Shown piece by piece: positions 35,048-46,591 of a stretch of DNA of 64,000 nt (its first letter is position 1; each line of letters begins with the position of its first letter). The notes beneath the pieces are model-generated. The model was not told the origin of the DNA. It saw only the letters and a program-made list of their open reading frames with translations, and did not search any database. The DNA lies in NCBI RefSeq assembly GCF_019578655.1, contig NC_063258.1, forward strand, positions 12,404,802 to 12,468,801. The letters are read 5' to 3'. This stretch comes from Ricinus communis (taxonomy: Eukaryota; Streptophyta; Magnoliopsida; Malpighiales; Euphorbiaceae). A program made the position numbers and the translations under genes.

Positions 35048-36515
35048 TGATATGCATAGTTCTACACATATTTGCTTGCATATTATTCTACATTTTCTTA
35101 GCATTTATTGTGTTTTTATTCCAAGACCACTCGTGTTTTTTATCCTTTCGTATTCGAGGAGATTTTATAGGTCCATCATTAGTGCTTGAGCAATTTTAGA
35201 TCAATTTCAGGAAAAAAAGGATGGAATCAAAAGCATTTGACGTGAGGTTGAGTTTTGGGAAGTCAACATAGCCCGTGTTGGAGCCCGTGTAAAAATTCTA
35301 GGCTGTGTAGCTTAAAAATTTTAAAGTAGCACATTTTCCAAGGGTACCACGCCCTAGAGCACAGCCCGTGTTAGCTAACACGAGTAAGAACACGGCTCAT
35401 GTTGGTAACACGGGCTAGAACATGGCCTTGCTCGATTCAATTCATTTTGTCATTTGGAGGCCAACACAGCCTGTGTTGAGGGACACAGGCTGGAACACAC
35501 CCGTATTTGCATAATGTATAAATGAGCAGAAAAGAGGAGAGGGAGTTCTGGGGAGTTTGAGTTGGAGTTGAGGATTCTAACTCTTCATCTTCCTACCTTG
35601 ATTCATGATTCTAGGATTTCGGATTGAAGATTGAGGAGGAGTATTGGAGCTAATCAAGAGGCAATTTTGGAAATCAGTTGCAGTATAGATCAAGGCTTTG
35701 AACTGTTCATCCAATTCTAGAAAAAGGGTGTCTATGTTTCAATTTCTTTACTCTTTCATTATAATTGAATTTCTATTTTTCTTATACATGAACGTGTGTA
35801 GTTAGATTGATTGAACCCATTGGGGTTCCTTACTATGTTGGCTTAGTACTGAATTGTTAGGATTGTTTGAGTTCCTTCCTATATTCTTTTTGCAATTAAT
35901 AATTAAATTCAATGTTTTTTACATTGAATGTGTTAATTACTGTTCATAGAATTCTTTTAGCAATTGAGAAATTCTATTTGAGTTTGGAAATTTAATTGCA
36001 AGATCAAATTAATTTTCACTTAGAGATAAGGTTAATTAATTTACCGAATTAAGAATTAACAAAGCCTAATAGAGGTGGATTAAAGCTTAAGGCTAACTTA
36101 ATAATCAATCGTTAGGAAGAGATTCCAACTTTAGGTTCTTAGGTTTAGGAATTCGGTTGTCTCGAGAGGGAAACCGAATTCAGTTAAAAATCCGTCCACG
36201 GGTAGCATAATTGGGCTCAACAATCTGTTATTTTTTGTTTCATTGCCAACTAGTCTAGGTCCCCTTTGGGTTTGCTTTCTTATCTTGATTGTTGTATTTA
36301 CTCATTCATTCTCGCATTCCATTTAGAACTTAGCTTTTACTCATTAGTAAATCTAGAACCCATCTGTCATTAATTCTAGACTAGATAATAAAGAACGAAG
36401 TAGTAACTCTAGGATTTTACTTTCCCGAGGGATACGATATTTTAATACTTGCTGTTGTGCTAGACTACATTGATAGGTTTACTGCCTTAGTTGTAGTTGC
36501 ATATGCAGCGCACCA
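35048..36515 (+). mobile_element. Solo LTR, Athila-related
   Basis: 1468 bp from TGATATGCATAGTTC to GCGCACCA. Flanks are AGGCC (35043-35047) and AGGTC (36516-36520), a target duplication with one change. It has ACACGGGC-type motifs at 35270-35500 and the shared 3' half (AGAGATAAGGTTAATTAATT and later GATACGATATTTTAATACTT). It lies inside family R. Confidence 0.85.
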
Positions 36516-38034
36516 AGGTCCACACAAATTTCCCCTTATTTTCTTTAGGCTGGCTCATAAAATTTGGAACTACGAATGTTGTTGACCAGTCAACTTCTCT
36601 CCAATTCTTGATTTATCTTTCTTTATTTATTTATTCATATTTAGCTTGAAGTTTCTTCTTCTTATGGAATGAGAGCCTTCGCACTATGAAAACGCATGCA
36701 ACTAAATATTTAACGCTATTAAGCATACTATTTTAGTCTTCTACAATGCAGAAAATCAAGTTATGGGTTCTATCAATAACTTTGTAGACTAATGAAGACT
36801 CGCGCTAGCGAACCTATACTTATCGCCTATGTCCTTTCTTTCTTTTATGTTCTTTATCCACCATTATCTTTAAATCATTTTGATTTGATCCTTATGTATG
36901 CCATATAGAAGAGAATAAAGAACTAGTGATTTCTTTCATTATCTGATCTGAAATCCTAGCTATGTTTTCATTCTATTTGTTTCTTTTTTTTATCTCTTTC
37001 GAACATAAATTCATGCGCGTTAGGGAGTAATCATATTATTTTCAATTAATAAAAGCATAATATAAACAAGAATCCAAGTGCTTTGATGTTTGGGATGGAT
37101 ATAATAAATTAATTTGGATTGGAGTGTTATTAGGTAGGCCCATGCGAATTTCTCTTTATTTTTGTTAAGCTGTCTCATAAAATTTTGGACTACGAGAGTT
37201 GTTGACCAGTCAACTTCTCTCTCGTTCTTGATTTGGCTTCAGTTTATTCATCTCTCTTTATTTTATTTTTTTATATTTAGCTTCTAGTTTATTCTTCTTA
37301 TGGAATGAAGGCTTCCACACTACAAAAACTGTATGCAACTGAATACTTGATGCTATTGAGTATATTATTTCAATTATCTACCTTGTGGTAAATCAAGTTA
37401 TGGATTCTTTCAAGAACTTTGCAGACTTATGAAGACTTGCTCAAATCCTTTCTTTCTTTTGTGTCTTTGTCTACCTTTGTGTTTATAAACATTCTATTTG
37501 ATCCTTACGCTTAGCCATATGGAAGAGAATAAAAATCTTATGATTTCTTTCCTTATTGAATCTGAAATCTTACCTACATTTTGTTTGTTTCATTTGTACC
37601 TCAATGTCTAGTATGATGGTTTGGTCTTATTTGGAGTGAATAAATACGATTGTTGAGTGAAAGCGGGTGGAAGCGGCAATCATAAACACCAATCTAATGT
37701 TTAGACGAATGCAAATAAAGAAAATTAGTTAATCAATTATTGATATCATTCTCTGAATGATTGCAGACGAATCTTTTAGAGGAAAGAGGGAACAATGAGA
37801 ATCGAGGCACGAGCAAATATTGTGATTTAGGATTTGCACCATTGGGATCTCCATTATTCCTTATTCCTTTAGCCACAACGACACATGATGACACAAGGAT
37901 TGGCATAAGGAGTCATGGAAACTCAATTGATAAGCTTGATCGGTGGCATTAGGACTTAGCTTTAAGTTCAAGCAAGACGAGACGTAAATCCACGCATGCA
38001 AGGGATAAATCATAATATTACCAATGAATGCAAG
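36516..38034 (+). repeat. Family R units (block 7)
   Basis: Two consecutive plus-strand units: the GGCTCATAAAATTTGG landmark is at 36550 and the corresponding GTCTCATAAAATTTTGG at 37168. Ends at the target site of the next solo LTR. Confidence 0.75.
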
Positions 38035-39497
38035 TGATATGGTATTTACGTAGCTATAATCTAAGGCAGTGAACCTATCGATGAAGACTAGCACAAATGG
38101 TGAGTATCAAGGTTGTATTCTCGAGAGAGGGTGAACCTAGACCTACTGTACCGTATTATATTATCTAACCTAAAGAAATCAATGGAGTGTTGTTCTATGA
38201 TTAATTATAAACAAACAAGTAATTAAGAGTCAAATTATCTGAAAGGATTTAGGAAGACTCTCGAAGGAAAAGCAAACCCTATGGGACCTAAGTTAATTGG
38301 ATTTTTATAGAGATAGAGATTAAATTGATTATCAATTGCAATTACCCGTGGACAAAGTCCTAACTGAATTCGGTCTCCCTCTCGAGATAACCGAATTCCT
38401 CAACCTAATAACCTAAAGTTTGAATCTCTTCCTAACGATCAATTACTGGATTAGCATTAAGGTCTAACCTGCCTCTATTAAGCTTTGTAAATTCTTAATC
38501 CGGCTAGTCAATTACCCTTATCTCTAAGTGATTATTAACCAATTCTTGCTATTTAGTTTTTCGATTACTAAACGAATTTCTCAATTACATAAAGCAATCT
38601 AAATTCCACAATTCACAACATCTCATGAATAAAGTGACTTCTCATTAATAATAATCAAGAATTGACAATCAAAATCTCAGAACATTAAGATCAATCCACA
38701 AACATAGGAGCCCTAATTGGGTTCAACAATTTAGCTATTCATACTAATAAGCATTACAAAATAAGAATCAAAATCAGAAAAGTAAATTAAAGGCATGTAC
38801 ACCCTTCTTTTTCAATTTAGATGAGAAACCCTAATTTTCCAATTCAAAATATCAAACCCTAATTTGCCTCTTGAATGCTCCCAAATCTTGTCTTGATCTT
38901 CAAATCGATGTTGAAATAAGTGTAATCCTCCCTTCAATTAATGAAATTGATCTCCCAACGTCGACAATTGAGGTATAGAAATAAATGAATTGAGTGTGTA
39001 TAATGGAAATCAAGTCAGAAAATCGAATGTCATTCACCAAATCGATTTTGCCTATATAGTCCCTTCAGCAGGGCTGTGGTCAAGCCTGTGCTGGTCAGCA
39101 CGGGCGAAGTCTAGGCCGTGTTAAACCTGTGCATTCAGTTCTGTTGACCTCTTCCAGGCCGTGCCCAAGCTAGTGTTGAGCCACCACGGGCTATGGTGGA
39201 GGCGGTGGTGGCTATGGAAACCGTGCCAAAATGGCACTTCTCGGAGCAGCTTCTTGATAATTCAGCACGGCAGGAGTCCAGGCCATGCTCAACCCTCGAA
39301 ATGCTAGTCCTTTCTCAATTTAATGGATTCTGGTCCGTAATTGCGTGTATTTTCCTCGATTACAAACAATGTCCTTTAATAATAACCTGAAATGTGAAAG
39401 GAACAAAACGACAGGTGATTCTAGCATAAAATAAGATAATTATTCATAAGAATGTAAACAATTGGGCATGTAAATATATGTAATATGATGCCTATCA
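38035..39497 (-). mobile_element. Solo LTR, Athila-related, minus strand
   Basis: 1463 bp. On the minus strand it starts TGATAGGCATCATATTAC and ends ACCATATCA. Perfect target duplication GCAAG at 38030-38034 and 39498-39502. U3 at 39070-39290 carries the CACGG motifs and an imperfect form of the GCACGGCC hairpin. Confidence 0.92.
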
Positions 39498-39705
39498 GCA
39501 AGCGTAATATAATTAGCAATGCGAGCTTTTTGATCCTTGGAATGCATATAATTAAGTAATTTATTTTGGAGTGTTATTAGGTAGGCCACATGAATTTACC
39601 ATTGCTTTCGTTAAGCTAGTTCATAAAATTTGGGATCTCTATCATTCCTTGTTCCTCAAGGCACGAGGACTCCTAACAACACAAGGACACTGTAAAGACT
39701 GGCTA
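39498..39705 (+). repeat. Family R fragment (block 8), plus strand
   Basis: Short piece from the GATGTTTGGGATGCATATAA-like landmark to GAGGACTCCTAACAACACAAGG. Immediately beyond, the same family continues in reverse. Confidence 0.7.
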
Positions 39706-41072
39706 ACCACTCTCGTAGTCCCAAATTTTATGAGCCAGCTTAACAAAAACAAGGAAAAATTCGAGCGGGTCTTCCTAATAACACTTCGATCTAAATTAGT
39801 TCATAATATGCATCCCAAATATCAGAATGCTCGAATTCCCGCTTGTATTATGCTTGGATTAATAAAAGACAACGTGATTTCTCCCTTATGTGCATGGATT
39901 TATGTCTTGTCCTACTTGATCATCAAGCTAAGACCAATGCCACCGATCAAGCTTGTTAATTGTAATCCCATGATTCCTTACGCCAATCCTGGTGTCTGCA
40001 GGAGTCCTCGTGCCTGAAGGAATAGGGAATGATGGATATCCTAATGGTGTAAATCCTGAATCAGAATATTTGGGCGTGCCTCGATTCATGTTGTTCCCTC
40101 TTTCCTATAAAAGATTCCCCCGTGAAGATTCGGAGAATGATATCGATACACAAACAACTAATTTTTTTCTTCACACTCGTCGAAGTATTAGATTAGTGCC
40201 TATGATTGCCACTTCCACGCGCTTTCACTCATGTTTATGCTCCCTAAATAAAACCCAACCATCATATTAGACAGAGATTAGAAAGAGAGACACAAAAGAA
40301 ACAAACAAATGAGAATGTAGGTAGGATTTAATATCCGATAAGAAAAGAAATCATAATTTGTTTGCTCTTTTCTATACGGCTAAGCGTAAGGATCAAATCG
40401 AGTTGATTTAAATGCAAGGGTAGACAAAGAAAATAAGAGAAACAAAGGGCGTGAGGGATAAGTCTATGCTCACTAGCACGAGTGTTGATAATTCCATAAA
40501 GTTCTTGAAAGAACCCATAATTTGATTTCCTACGAGGTAGAAAACTGAAATAATATGCTCATTAGCCTCAAGTATTTGGTAGCATGCAGTTTTTATAGTG
40601 CGAAAGTCCTTATTCTATAAGAAGAAGAAACTACAAGCTAAATCTAAATAAATAAATAAAGATATAAAGCAAAGTCAAATCAAGAACCGAAGAGGACTTG
40701 GCTGGTCAACAACACTCTTAGTCCTAAATTTTATGAGTCAGCTTAATGAAAACAAGGAAAACTTTGCATGGGCCTCCCTAATAAGTCACCTACCTAAATT
40801 ACTTTATTATGTGTGTCCCAAACATCAAAACACGCATATTTCCACTTAGATTAATCGAAAGTAACATAGTTTCTCCCTTACGCTCATGGATTTGGGTCTT
40901 ATCATGCTTGATCATCAAATCACCACCTAATGCCACAGGTCAAGCTTGTCAATTGCGTTCCCATGATTTCTTACCCCAATCCGTGTGTCATCAGATGTCC
41001 TCATGCCTAGAAGAACAAGGAGTGGTGGAGATCCCAATGGTGCAAATCCTGAGTCAAAATATTTAGTCGTGC
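39706..41072 (-). repeat. Family R units in reverse orientation (block 9)
   Basis: The only inverted R block in the window. It holds the second half of one unit and most of another: TCCCAAATTTTATGAGCCAG at 39720 and CCTAAATTTTATGAGTCAGC near 40724. Two plus-strand frames (39571-40017 and 39992-40270) are the reading frames that recur on the R reverse strand. I do not call them genes. Confidence 0.75.
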
Positions 41073-41476
41073 TCGATTGATGAGAACCCATGTAGCACAA
41101 GGAATTCTACTCCAACAAGAAATCCTAAGGATGCAAATCCTACTTGCTTAAAGAATCCTATTTCAACAAGGAGTCCTAATTCTAATAGGAATCGTAGTCC
41201 AATAAGGAGTTCTGATGATATTAGGAGTTCAAGCGACGAAATGAATCCTATTTCCACTAGGAATCCTAATTCAACTAGGGGTCCTAGTCAGATTCAAAGT
41301 CCATGTAATATTAGGCTTAATCAAAACAATGGGCCTCAAGATAGTCTTATCAACTTAATCCAACATATGGAAGCACAAACAAGTCAAGATAAGCCTAAAA
41401 TAAACAAGTCAAGCTATTTGGAGTCAATACTCAAGAATGGGTTGTATATCACATGTTACTTAAATCTAATTGTCAT
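41073..41476 (+). pseudogene. Gypsy pol tail with hexapeptide repeat, second copy
   Basis: Open text from about 41075 contains the 18 bp unit many times. It includes NPISTRNPNSTRGPSQIQSP and then QNNGPQDSLINLIQHMEAQT before the frame runs into LTR-like sequence. The conserved GPMTR motif of the 14746 copy is missing here, so the repeat passes straight to the end segment. Family R flanks both sides. Confidence 0.7.
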
Positions 41477-41903
41477 GTTTAGGTATGCCCACATGACTCT
41501 TTCCTTGTTTTTGTTATTCTAGCTCAGAAAATTTAGGATTGCGAGAGTTGTTGACCAGTCAATTCCTTTTTGTCTAGTATGATGGTTTGATTTTACTTAG
41601 GGAGCATAAACACCACTATTGAGAAAAATAGCATTGAAGCAGCAATTGTAGGCACCGATCCAATGCTTAGACGAATGCGAAGAAAGAAAATTAGTTGATC
41701 CAGTGTTGATTTCATTCTCCAAATTATCATAGATAAATCTTCTAAAGGAAAGAGGGAACGATGAGAATCAAGACACACCCTAATATTCCGATGACATAAG
41801 GATTGACATAAGAAATTATGGAAGAGCAATTGACAAGCTTGACCAACAACATTGGGGCTGACTTGATTATCTAACAAGATAAGATGCAAATCCACATGCG
41901 TAA
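41477..41903 (+). repeat. Family R unit of deleted form (block 10)
   Basis: GTTGTTGACCAGTCAATTCC joins straight to TTTTTGTCTAGTATGATGG, the deletion variant also seen near 7450, 16590 and 30540. Ends at CGTAA, the target site of the next LTR. Confidence 0.75.
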
Positions 41904-44223
41904 TGTAACGCCTGCATTTTCTCATCATCCATGTTATGTGCATTTACATTTAATCATTGGGCATATGATGGTATATCAATGATATTTTTATTTTATGAGA
42001 ACAGATATATATTAATTATAAGTAGAGAATAAGAAGCATGATATTAGATTATTAATTTAGATAAGTTGATTAAGTACTTGGGTTATGTGTATTAAGCCTT
42101 AAGACTTAATTGAACCAATAGTTGAAGGTTGGGTAAATAGATTGGACTTAAAAGATACAATTAAAAGTTAGTACCTATATATGGTTAGTAAGAATTAATT
42201 TAGGGTGATAAAAATAGTTTAGTAGGTGGTGGCATTAAGAGAGGAATATTGGAAATTGGAACCATGAGCAAGCTCATTTTACCTCTTCATTTCTCTAAAA
42301 TTCTTACATGGCCAAAAACACAAAATTTGGAATAAGAGAGAAGAGTGGAATACCTAGAAAAACTTAAGATTAAGATAGGATTTTGCCACCTATTGAAGGA
42401 GCCAAGCTAAAGCTATAGGATTTAAGCATATTAGCAACCCAAAAGCTGAAATTGGTAAGTTGTTACTTGAGTGTTATTAATTTGTCATTAGGGTTCTTGA
42501 TTACAAATTGGAAAAACTTCATTTGATGCTCTCATTGATTAATTAAAGGTCTGATTATCATGAATTAGTAGAGTATTGAATGATTGCATAAAGATTAAGC
42601 TTGATTTAAGTTTAAGTATGTTAAGATAGAAAACTGTCAAAATTCCAGCAACCTTGATGTTCTGTATTTTAGGCATAACATGGGTTATATAAGTCCAAAT
42701 TAAGCTTAATCGGTGTCTATGGAAATTCTAAAGAGTACTCTATAACTTTGTAGTTTTGTGATTTTGCTGTTTTTGCCGTTTTGATTGCTTAAATTGAGCA
42801 AACAAATTGCTGCTCGGGTACAACTAGCTGTATGACCCTTGCTCAGTAATTTGAAAATAATTAAATCTATAGAAGTCGGAATTGAGTAATTCTTCTTGGA
42901 GATGAAACTAGACGCATAAATGGATATGTCTATTTAATATGAGATTTTTGTATTAAGCCAATTTTGCCCAGCAATAAATATACCTTGGTACTAAATTCTG
43001 TCTAGAAAACAGAAATGTTGGAGATTAGTTTTATGCAATTTATTGATGTTAATTTGAGTAAAATTGGTATTTAACTAGATGGGAAATGTTTATAGGATAT
43101 TAAAACAGTAATTGAGAGTCTTAGAGGAAGAGTTAGACCTATGAATTAGAGAGGGGATGATCTTGTAATGCATTAGAACTCGCATTTACATGAATATTTG
43201 TAATATGCATGAAATGTGAATTGATGAATGTGTTGACAGGTACTCAAAGGCCTGGAAAGGAAGTTGTGGAGAAAGGAGGTTCTTATATGCTAAAGGAATA
43301 AGTATATTTTGAGTAAGTAAATAGTTAATATTTGCTATGTTCATATATTTAATCAAATGTTCCGCAAATGGTTGCGTTTGCTTAATATTGTTTATGTTTG
43401 AATGACTGAAATGGAATTGATTGGTGTTGAGTAGAACAATTGTTATTGCTGAAATATGATATAAGTGAAATGATTGAATTGTGATGTTAAGTGCATATGT
43501 GCATGTGAATGGTGGATTCTCCTGTGAAAAAAAAAATATATATATATATATATAAAGCCTTGGGAGGCTAAAGCCTAGAGAGGCTATAAAAGTGTATAAT
43601 GTGAGATGAGGCAGAGCAGCTTACGTGTGTGATATGTGAGGATGAGGCGGAGCAGCACATTAAAGGGGATCCACAAGCCGTGAGAACTAACCATAATTGT
43701 TGAATTGCATTTCTTCTATGATGGTTGTAATGAATTGAGTAGAATGGTATGACTTTATACCTAAATTATGAATATCATGGAAAGTTATGTGATTGGGTGG
43801 AAATTGTATTAAGTGTATGTGATATAGATTATGTTGATTATTTATTTACTGAGCTGGATGCTCACACCTCTCCAAAATTTTTCTTTTCAGGTTTGTAAAT
43901 AGTAGTGCATCCGTTGGTTGTATGCGAAGTCTAGCTTTTAGCAGTTCTGTCAAGTTGGGCCAGTTTTGTGAAGTCTCCTCCTGATGCATTTTTGTATGCA
44001 GTTATGTGATATATATGGAAGTATGCCTTATAAGGCATAAGAAGATGTTTGTAATACTTGTTAAATGATGTTTAAGTATAATCATATGTTTATATGTTAA
44101 TAACCTTGTGTCTGGATTCTTAACAACCTACATATTGACCTATCTACCTGTAGTATATATTCTACGACGCTTGTATGCTTCCTGGCTAATGTTTATTGGT
44201 TAGCATGTGATGGGGGTGTTACA
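41904..44223 (+). mobile_element. Solo LTR, 2.32 kb, gypsy-like
   Basis: Starts TGTAACGCC and ends GGTGTTACA, nearly perfect inverted ends. Perfect target duplication CGTAA at 41899-41903 and 44224-44228. The R text continues across it (CCACATGCGTAA joined to AGTAGAAATCATG). Blocks near 42720-42770 match the LTR at 8903-11451. It contains an A-run joined to a TA microsatellite at 43525-43555. Confidence 0.93.
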
Positions 44224-44884
44224 CGTAAAGTAGAAATCATGTTGCTTTTGATTAATCCAAGTGAGAATGTGCATGTTACAATGTTTGGGATGTATATAGT
44301 GATGTAATTTGGGCCGAAGTGTTATTAGATATGCCCATCGAGTTATTCATTGATATCGTTAAGCTGGATCATAAAATTTGGGTCTACGAGAGTTATTGAT
44401 TAATTAACTCTTCTTTGGTTCTTGATTTGACTAGAGTTTATTCATCACTCTTTATTTGTTCATTAATATTTAGCGTATAGTTTCTTCTTCTTATGGAATA
44501 AGGGCTTACGCACTATAAAAACTGCATGCAACTGAATACTTGAGTCTAGTGAGCCTATTATTTTACTTTTCTACCTTTTGGAAAATTAAGTTAAGGTTTC
44601 TTTCAAGAACTTTTGCAGAATTATCAAGACTCGTGCTAGCGACATAGACTTAATGCTCACGTCCTTCCTTTCTTTTTTGTTCTTCATATACCCTTTTGTT
44701 TAAAACAATTCGATTTGATCCTCTCGATTAGCCCTATAAAAGAGAATAAAGCACTTATGATTTCTTTCCTTATCGGGAGCGAATCTTACATATGTTGTCA
44801 TTGTGTTCGTTTCTTTTATGCCACTCTTTCTAATCTATGTCTAGTTTGATGGTTTAGTTTTATTTGGTGAGCATACACGAGTGT
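44224..44884 (+). repeat. Family R unit (block 11)
   Basis: Continues directly from block 10 and shows the long form with TTCTTCTTCTTATGGAATAA and CTATAAAAACTGCATGCAA. Ends at CGAGTGTTGA where a reverse gypsy fragment begins. Confidence 0.75.
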
Positions 44885-45585
44885 TGAACTAAGTTTGTAA
44901 AATACCAAGCCTTCACTTGATAAATTCACCATAGTTCATAGAGAACAAAAGAAGAGAATTAACTCAAAAATAATCAATATTCAACAACTCCTTATACATA
45001 GCTTATATAGGCCTTAAAGAACTTAGTTCTATAATGATAAGGAAATAAATAATAATAAAACTAGGAATAGAACTCCTAAACTAAAAGGATAACTTAAAAC
45101 AAGATTCCTAACTATTAAAAGACTTCTTTAAACAAACAAAAACTACTAAAATTCGTCCAACCCAAGCCCATATAATAAAAATGACAATTAGGCTTAAATA
45201 ACATGTGATATGCGGCCCATTCTCGAGTATTAGCCTCCAGATAGCTTGACTTGTTTATTTTAGACTTATCTTGACTTGTTCATGCCTCCATATGTTAAAT
45301 TAAGTTGATAAGAGTATCTTGAGGCCCATTGTTTTGTTTAAGCCCAATCTCACTCGGACTTTGAATCTGACTAGGATTCCTAGTTGGATTAGGATTCTTA
45401 GTGGAAATAAGATTTCTTTTGTCACTTGAACTCCTAATTTCATAAGGACTCCTTGCTGGATTAGGATTCCTAGTGGAATTAGTATTTCTTATTAAAGCAG
45501 GAATCCTTGAGCAAGTAGGATTTCCATCATTAGGATTCCTTATTGAAGTAGGATTCCTTGTGCTACATGGGTTCTTATCAATAAG
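44885..45585 (-). mobile_element. Reverse gypsy fragment: hexapeptide pol tail plus partial LTR
   Basis: On the minus strand an open frame from 45588 encodes the hexapeptide repeat (DKNPCSTRNPTSIRNPN at its start) and ends in NNGPQDTLINLI. The DNA from about 45290 to 44885 matches the LTR at 15090-15500. The primer-proximal part of the LTR is missing. The border with family R carries the same words as the 41073 copy, GAACCCATGTAGCACAAGG, so the two insertions share one boundary. Confidence 0.75.
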
Positions 45586-45900
45586 CACCGATCTAATGCT
45601 TGTACAAACGTGAAGAAAGACAATTACTTGATCGAGTATTAGTATTATTCTTCTAATGATCGTGGATCAATCTTTTATAGGAAAGAAGGAACAACAAGAG
45701 TTGAGGCACACATAAATATTCTGATTCAATATTTACACCATTAGGATCTACATCGTTTCTTATTACTCTAGGCCCAATAACTGTTGATGATATAAGGATT
45801 GGCATAAGGAATCATCGGAATGCAATTGACAAGCTTGACCGCTAGCATTAGGGCTTAGCTTCATGATCAAGTAGGGTGAGATGTAAATCCACAGTCGTGC
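45586..45900 (+). repeat. Family R fragment (block 12)
   Basis: From AAGCACCGATCTAATGCTTG to GATGTAAATCCACA. Flanked by reverse LTR pieces on both sides. Confidence 0.65.
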
Positions 45901-46149
45901 ACTTCAAAAGAAGATGATTAATCTGCTTGAATATTTCTTAAGCCTGCATTGTACACAAGAACACAAAGACAAAAGCAAAAAAACTTTTAGGTTTAATAAC
46001 CAATTATCATTCAAATTCAACTTAATTCTATACATTAAAATTTGTACTAGCATTATATAGGCCTTAACTAATAAGGATTTACATCCCATCTAGGATAAAG
46101 GTAACCTTCCCAAGTAAAAGAGATAACTAAAACAAAGTCCTAATTAGGT
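45901..46149 (-). mobile_element. Reverse LTR fragment
   Basis: Second copy of the fragment at 17509-17721. It is slightly longer and continues into CTAGGATAAAGGTAACCTTCC, also found near 13360-13370. Confidence 0.65.
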
Positions 46150-46299
46150 TAAAGTATTTATCACTCATACACTTATATCCTTCCTTTCTTTTGTGTTCTT
46201 TGTCTACCCTTGTGATTAAATCAATTCAATTTGATCCTTAAGCTTAGTCATATGGAATAGAACAAAGAACTTGTGATTTCTTTCCTTAATGAATTGATC
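46150..46299 (+). repeat. Family R fragment (block 13)
   Basis: Contains TTGTGTTCTTTGTCTACCCTTG and TTGATCCTTAAGCTTAG. Confidence 0.6.
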
Positions 46300-46591
46300 A
46301 ATATGAATATCAAGAGTGGATGGTTGACCGCGCCCCCATCTTGGAGTGGTCTTTCTTTCTTCTCAAGTAGTGTAGCTGAGCTAACCTTTTCGGAACTAGT
46401 TAGGAATGTCATATCACAATTACTCCCTTGAGAGTAAGATCTATTCGATATGCAAGTGGTCTAAGGAATCATATCAATTTCTAAAGAGATTCTGGAAAGC
46501 CAAGACATGCACGACCTCATAAAAGAATGAGAGCTGTTGAGAGGTTCCATATTGCTGAGGCAGCAAAAGCAAACCTGAGAGTTTGGCGGCA
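46300..46591. other. Unexplained segment, possibly a captured gene fragment
   Basis: About 290 bp that matches none of the repeats in the window and is less AT-rich than its surroundings. One plus frame near its end reads HKRMRAVERFHIAEAAKANL without a stop, in the style of a real protein, but stops occur upstream. It sits between two halves of a family R unit. I cannot name a source gene. Confidence 0.35.
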
